Assembly (NCBI GenBank): GCA_045531895.1
Contig: JAZSEW010000034.1
Span: 1 to 45,948, forward strand
Direction: 5' to 3'
Origin: SIG299 sp045531895
Lineage (GTDB): Bacteria > Bacillota > Clostridia > Lachnospirales > Lachnospiraceae
Length of the DNA: 45,948 nucleotides
In this document: positions 42,841 through 45,948 of the stretch, piece by piece
How the letters are laid out: each line of letters begins with the position of its first letter
Numbering within the stretch: the first letter of the stretch is position 1
Made by a program: the position numbers and the translations under genes
Notes under the pieces: model-generated
What the model was told of the DNA's origin: nothing
Seen by the model: the letters and a program-made list of their open reading frames with translations, nothing else
Databases searched by the model: none

Positions 42841-42886
42841 GCATTTGGGTGTGCTTTAAGAAAGTGTGTAAAGTGTTTACACTTGT

Positions 42887-44236
42887 TTACACGCCTAAAC
42901 TCTTCTCTAACTCCTTACGCTTCTGCTCATCAGAATATCTGGAAAAGCAGTAATGATTGATGAAAGTCTTGACGTCACGATGTCCGGCAAACTGCATGGC
43001 ATCCTTTAAATTGATGTTTGGATTGTCTGCAACCTTTGTCAATGCCGTTTTTCTGGCTTTGTGATTGCCCTTTTTCGATATTCCTATCTGCTTGCAGTAA
43101 CGCTCATAATGGCTGTCAATAGAGTTACCGGTAAGGCGATGCTTACGGTACATGAAGATATAGTCTTCTGAATCGCAAGTGTAACCGCTCCGGAGATTAG
43201 CCTCCTTTATTTTGTCGAACAGTTCCAGAGCGGAAGACACGACATACAAGGTGCGGTAGCCTGCATCCGATTTTGTATGCTCTACTACTTCCAAATGCTT
43301 TTTCCATTTACCGTCTTCCTGCTTCTCAAGCTGTGCCTGCTCCATGCGTCTGATATGCAGATAGGAGCCTTTTAAATCTTTCCATTTAAGCGCAACAAGC
43401 TCTCCAATTCGCAAGCCAAGGGAAAAGTTTGCTAGTACTGCAAGCGCAGCAGTGCGGTTTGGATGCTTCTCAAATTCGGCAGCAGCCAACTCTTTGACTT
43501 TTTGTTCTTCTGGTTCCGTAAAGACTTCCTGCTCCGCTTCCTTAGGAATTACCGGAGTAAACAGAGAAGAATTGATTTTAAACTCTGCAAAGTGATTACA
43601 AGGTAATTCGCCAAGCTCCACAAGGTACTCCAGACTTTGCCGGATAATGATTGCCATATTGTAATACTGCTTCTTCGTAAGTTTTCCGGTAATAATCTTA
43701 TTTCTCGCCCAGTTTTTGAGTTCCAGAGTTGTAAAATCAATGACCGGACGGTCTACAATAGGGTCATTTTCATAATACCGTTTCCAATCGTTGTCGATAT
43801 AGCTCATATAGTTGGAATTGTTGGTATCCTGCCACTTATAGGCAAACCATTCCGGATACAGCGTCCGCAAGGTAATCTTTTTTCTCTTATTTGTCTGCTC
43901 CTGCTCTTCATAGTAGGCAACAATTACCGCCTCTAAATCCTCCCATTTGCGCTTAGCAATGGGCTTCATCTTGCGAGGATGGCTTTCATCGGGAAGAAAA
44001 GAGTGCCAGCGTCTGTCCGATTCATAGTATTTAGTTGTATATTGCTCCATGTGCTTTTTAATGATGTTTTCTCTTTGTTTCTTTGTCATATCTTCATTAT
44101 CTGCCGGAGCACTGACTTGTGAATATATCATACCTTCGGAAAGAACTTCTTGCAAGCAGTTTTTGATGATTTCCGGAGAAGAAGTGTATTGTGCCGGAAT
44201 GAAGCACTCCTGCACGATTGGTCTAACGATTTTCAT
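42887..44236 (-). CDS. int: Tyrosine-type site-specific integrase
   Basis: 449 aa integrase of the phage/ICE type. The N-terminal half holds the arm-type and core-binding (SAM-like) regions (about 60-215). The catalytic domain has Arg276 (GLRIGEL), a Lys in the beta-hairpin region, His392-x-x-Arg395 (HKARKT), His419 (AGHRDV) and the nucleophile Tyr429 (INHYCFS): a complete set. It faces the tRNA-Leu gene with a 99-nt gap, the classic layout for an element that integrates at the tRNA 3' end. Its start overlaps the upstream small gene by 14 nt. Confidence 0.93.
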   Translation of the reverse strand: MKIVRPIVQECFIPAQYTSSPEIIKNCLQEVLSEGMIYSQVSAPADNEDMTKKQRENIIKKHMEQYTTKYYESDRRWHSFLPDESHPRKMKPIAKRKWEDLEAVIVAYYEEQEQTNKRKKITLRTLYPEWFAYKWQDTNNSNYMSYIDNDWKRYYENDPIVDRPVIDFTTLELKNWARNKIITGKLTKKQYYNMAIIIRQSLEYLVELGELPCNHFAEFKINSSLFTPVIPKEAEQEVFTEPEEQKVKELAAAEFEKHPNRTAALAVLANFSLGLRIGELVALKWKDLKGSYLHIRRMEQAQLEKQEDGKWKKHLEVVEHTKSDAGYRTLYVVSSALELFDKIKEANLRSGYTCDSEDYIFMYRKHRLTGNSIDSHYERYCKQIGISKKGNHKARKTALTKVADNPNINLKDAMQFAGHRDVKTFINHYCFSRYSDEQKRKELEKSLGV

Positions 44237-44666
44237 ATTCTTTTACCGCCTTTTTTAGCTTTATTTTTTCCTTTGCTTTTTTGTAACGGTTACGAAGCTG
44301 ATTTTTACCTGCTCCTACATCTTTTTCCAGTTTACCTATGCTGTCATAATAACCGTAGTCAATCAATTCAATCAGATATTCGTCTGTCAGTTCCAATCCG
44401 TTTACCCAATATGTTTGACGAGGACGACCGGATTTTTTTAAAGCATTTTTCTCAAGGAAAGCAATCCGTTTGGTAAGTTCTGCAATACTCTGTGTTAATT
44501 CAGATATTGCTTTATCTTTCTCAAAATTACTTTCGATGAGTGACAAAACAGTCTTTACTGTAATGTGTTCTGTATCTAAGCAGTTTAGCAGTTCCTGCTC
44601 TGAATAAAATTTATAGAATTGTTGTTCCGGTTCTTTCTGTCCGGTTTGTGTTGTTGTAACTTTCAT
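44223..44666 (-). CDS. Putative DNA-binding regulator preceding the integrase
   Basis: 147 aa, family not recognised. An N-terminal region (YKFYSEQELLNCLDTEHI) is followed by a coiled-coil-like helix (IAELTKRIAFLEKNAL), then KSGRPRQTYWVNG, an AT-hook-like GRPR patch, and a C-terminal helical part (LTDEYLIELIDYGYYDSIGKLEKDVGAGKNQLRNRYKKAKEKI, in part) that looks like a helix-turn-helix with a basic end. It overlaps int and shares its transcript; an excisionase-like or repressor role is inference. Three repeats of TTAGT(T/A)AC lie over its ribosome site and upstream. Confidence 0.65.
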   Translation of the reverse strand: MKVTTTQTGQKEPEQQFYKFYSEQELLNCLDTEHITVKTVLSLIESNFEKDKAISELTQSIAELTKRIAFLEKNALKKSGRPRQTYWVNGLELTDEYLIELIDYGYYDSIGKLEKDVGAGKNQLRNRYKKAKEKIKLKKAVKEYENR

Positions 44667-44667
44667 C

Positions 44668-44712
44668 GTAACTAATTCCTCCTCTCAAGTTACTAATTTT
44701 TACGGTAACTAA
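44668..44712 (-). promoter_or_regulatory. Three octamer repeats upstream of the regulator-integrase operon
   Basis: On the plus strand GTAACTAA (44668-44675), GTTACTAA (44689-44696) and GTAACTAA (44705-44712) are spaced 21 and 16 bp apart. The first lies one base upstream of the start codon and the RBS GGAGG lies between the first and second. They would suit an autoregulatory operator. No confident -10/-35 pair was found further upstream. Confidence 0.5.
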
Positions 44713-44840
44713 TCCCAGTTAATTTGTTGAATGGTATTTTTGCTTCATAAACTATTAAAAACAAGCCTTTTGTAAATAACAGAAATCTGAAAATATCAAA
44801 AGCAGTAACCATTCTAAAGTAAATAATATGTTTACAGAGT

Positions 44841-44902
44841 TATCAAAAAAAGAAAAAGCAAGACAAACTGAAGCAGTTGGGCTTCAGGATTTATCTTGCT
44901 TT
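44841..44902 (-). terminator. Nested hairpin with U-rich tail in the island intergenic region
   Basis: AAAGCAAGA pairs with TCTTGCTTT (44855-44902), enclosing a second perfect stem CTGAAGC/GCTTCAG. Read on the minus strand a run TTTTTCTTTTTTT follows. It is a strong minus-strand terminator about 190 nt upstream of the regulator gene. It either shields the integrase operon from the right or acts as a leader attenuator. The 44667-45093 stretch is otherwise AT-rich with no gene that I can support. Confidence 0.7.
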
Positions 44903-45093
44903 AGGCATTTATTGAATATCTGTATATATAATAAATATCGACAGCTTCTTTTCGATAATTTAGAAAATTGTTTTAAAGAATAAATCTTTTATCTTTCTCT
45001 GTTTATGGGCAATTTTTCCTTACATTACTGCAATTAGTTGATTTTTTAGATTTTGAAAAAATATTGGGAGTTTTGAAAAAAATATAATTTTTC

Positions 45094-45189
45094 TTGACAG
45101 TATATGGACTAGTTAAGAATTTGTATTTTACGGTATTTTCTTAATTTTGATGAAATTTCCATACTCTGTTTAAACTAGTTGAGAAATTG
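45094..45189 (+). promoter_or_regulatory. -35 box and direct repeats upstream of the HD-like gene
   Basis: TTGACA at 45094-45099 is followed at 45108-45123 by ACTAGTTAAGAATTTG and again at 45174-45189 by ACTAGTTGAGAAATTG (14 of 16 identical, 66 bp apart). The first copy covers the position where a -10 box would lie; no clear -10 consensus is seen. This suggests an operator-controlled promoter. Confidence 0.45.
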
Positions 45190-45234
45190 AAGCATAAGAA
45201 TAATTCATTGACACCGACGTGAGCAACGAGTAGA

Positions 45235-45270
45235 ATGGAGTTAGACAAACTTGAAGTTGACGGAGAATAG
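45235..45270 (+). CDS. Possible 11-residue leader peptide
   Basis: An ATG opens MELDKLEVDGE and stops at TAG, 2 nt before the HD-like start codon. The ribosome site of the next gene (CGGAG) lies inside it, so translation could be coupled. No strong ribosome site of its own, so it may be coincidental. Confidence 0.3.
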   Translation: MELDKLEVDGE

Positions 45271-45272
45271 AT

Positions 45273-45809
45273 ATGTTAAACGATAAAGCCTTATTTGAAT
45301 TTGTAGAGCCGTATTATGCAGACAAAGATATAATGCATAATATGTGGCACATTGAATTGGTCCAAAGAATGGTTAATAGAATACTCTCCCAATGTAGTTA
45401 CATCGTTGATGAAGAGTGTTTGAAATTAGCAACATATTTTCATGGCTTCATATACAAGGACGAAGCAAGAATCAAACAGTGGATGCTGGAACAAAATTAT
45501 GATGAAGAGAGAGTCGCTAAAACATTGAAAATAGCATGGGAGTCTCAAAGAAGTGAAATTCCCGAAACTATTGAAGGCAAGATTTTGCATGATGCCCATG
45601 TGTTGGAGGGTGGAAAGACATACCTAATTGTAAAAACTTTGATTACGGGTTCAGTTAGGGGACAATCTCTGCTCGACACCTTGAACTATATGGAAAAGAA
45701 TGTTCTTAACCAAAACAAATGCTATCTACCTGAAACCATTCCCTTGTGTGAGGAGATGAACATCTTTACCAACAGTTTCTTTGCAGACTTAAAGGAGGGA
45801 ATTAGATAA
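45273..45809 (+). CDS. HD-superfamily-like protein with altered HD pair
   Basis: 178 aa. The layout resembles an HD phosphohydrolase: an N-terminal His helix (HNMWHIELVQRMVNRIL), then ATYFHGFIY where the family HD dyad would be (here HG), and ILHDAHVLEGGKTYLI in place of the usual DADRLD-type motif. Several His/Asp remain, so metal binding is possible, but the Asp of the key pair is replaced. RBS GGAG 8 nt upstream. It is on the opposite strand to the integrase operon, AT-rich, and probably island cargo. Substrate unknown; HD assignment is tentative. Confidence 0.6.
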   Translation: MLNDKALFEFVEPYYADKDIMHNMWHIELVQRMVNRILSQCSYIVDEECLKLATYFHGFIYKDEARIKQWMLEQNYDEERVAKTLKIAWESQRSEIPETIEGKILHDAHVLEGGKTYLIVKTLITGSVRGQSLLDTLNYMEKNVLNQNKCYLPETIPLCEEMNIFTNSFFADLKEGIR

Positions 45810-45814
45810 ATTCT

Positions 45815-45948
45815 TTAGGTTAGAATCGATGATGGTGTAAACGAAAAAGCAGTTTTGACATTACAGCGAACTGCCCTTTCGTTTGCACCATTTTCGATTT
45901 GACCTAATTGAACAAAGTAAGCGTCCGGGTAATCATTATCTATGGACT
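45815..45948 (-). CDS. C-terminal part of an ORF cut by the window edge
   Basis: On the minus strand an open frame enters from the right edge and reads 43 residues (containing DNDYPDAYFVQLGQIENG and ERAVRCNVKTAFSFTPSS) to a TAA at 45815-45817. It faces the HD-like gene convergently with a 5-nt gap. No family is recognised and the start is outside the window. Protein-like composition favours a real gene, but it is short. Confidence 0.45.
   Translation of the reverse strand, partial: SIDNDYPDAYFVQLGQIENGANERAVRCNVKTAFSFTPSSILT
45816..45906. repeat. Long imperfect inverted repeat at the convergent gene ends
   Basis: Arms 45816-45854 and 45869-45906 match over about 38 positions with few mismatches, several of which would be G-U in RNA, around a 14-nt loop. 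No U-tract follows on the plus strand. It covers most of the truncated minus-strand ORF. It may be a folded 3' end, a transposon-related palindrome, or a protein-binding site. Confidence 0.65.

Noticed and set aside
42887..44666. Prophage
   Set aside because: Only an integrase and a small regulator are visible, with no structural or lysis genes; a general integrative element is all that can be supported.
42788..45948. Second copy of the tRNA-Leu 3' end as an att site
   Set aside because: I looked for the sequence around GGTTCAAGTCC and TACCAGCA to the right of the integrase and saw no copy; it must lie outside the window if present.

Overview
The window looks like a chromosomal segment of a spore-forming gut-type Clostridia, most likely Lachnospiraceae. 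The evidence is a complete spoIIIAA-AH sporulation operon, the Bacillus/Clostridia order asp23-nusB-xseA-xseB-ispA-dxs-tlyA-(nadK)-argR, short-form HisG paired with HisZ, a RelQ-type alarmone synthetase, RecU, and strong AGGAGG-type ribosome sites. Genus is not claimed. Almost all genes lie on the minus strand, so the map reads right to left in transcription order.

Layout. 1-178: hairpin-rich DNA, possibly the end of an IS200/IS605-type element, plus a terminator. 179-1966: a secreted lipoprotein protease with five Cys-rich repeats. 2082-10378: yebC with its own promoter, and a housekeeping operon running from an asp23 promoter at about 10360 through nusB, exonuclease VII, isoprenoid precursor genes (ispA, dxs), tlyA, nadK and argR. 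10409-10545: a small MITE-like repeat separating that operon from the sporulation operon. 10548-15635: spoIIIAA-AH, preceded by a good sigma-E-like promoter. 15735-17584: a membrane protein and a YihX-like phosphatase. 17652-18566: aroE, the only housekeeping protein gene on the plus strand. 18577-24690: a small membrane ORF and a histidine operon hisZ-G-D-B-A-IE without hisH or hisF. In its last gene HisIE is fused to a complete HisF-like barrel whose two catalytic aspartates are asparagines. 24705-33701: RNA modification, recombination and stress genes (recU, RluA- and RsuA-family pseudouridine synthases, an RsmF-type methyltransferase, an alarmone synthetase), an LCP cell-wall ligase and pepD. 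33778-42563: the UPF0210/ACT pair, a WalJ-type hydrolase, a long FtsA-like protein, coaE, polA, an orphan zinc anti-sigma-like membrane protein and a ComFB-family protein.

From 42705 the character changes. A tRNA-Leu(CAA) gene is followed by a converging tyrosine integrase, a small DNA-binding-type gene with repeats over its start, about 600 bp of AT-rich non-coding DNA, an HD-like protein on the plus strand, and a truncated ORF running off the right edge. This is best read as the integrase end of an island inserted at the tRNA-Leu 3' end, with its far end outside the window.

The most unusual item is the HisF-pseudoenzyme/HisI/HisE fusion in an operon that lacks the real HisF and HisH. Next are the FtsA-like protein with a roughly 310-residue extension, the near-identical 17-bp motif shared by the anti-sigma-like and ComFB promoters, and the unclassified island genes at the right end.
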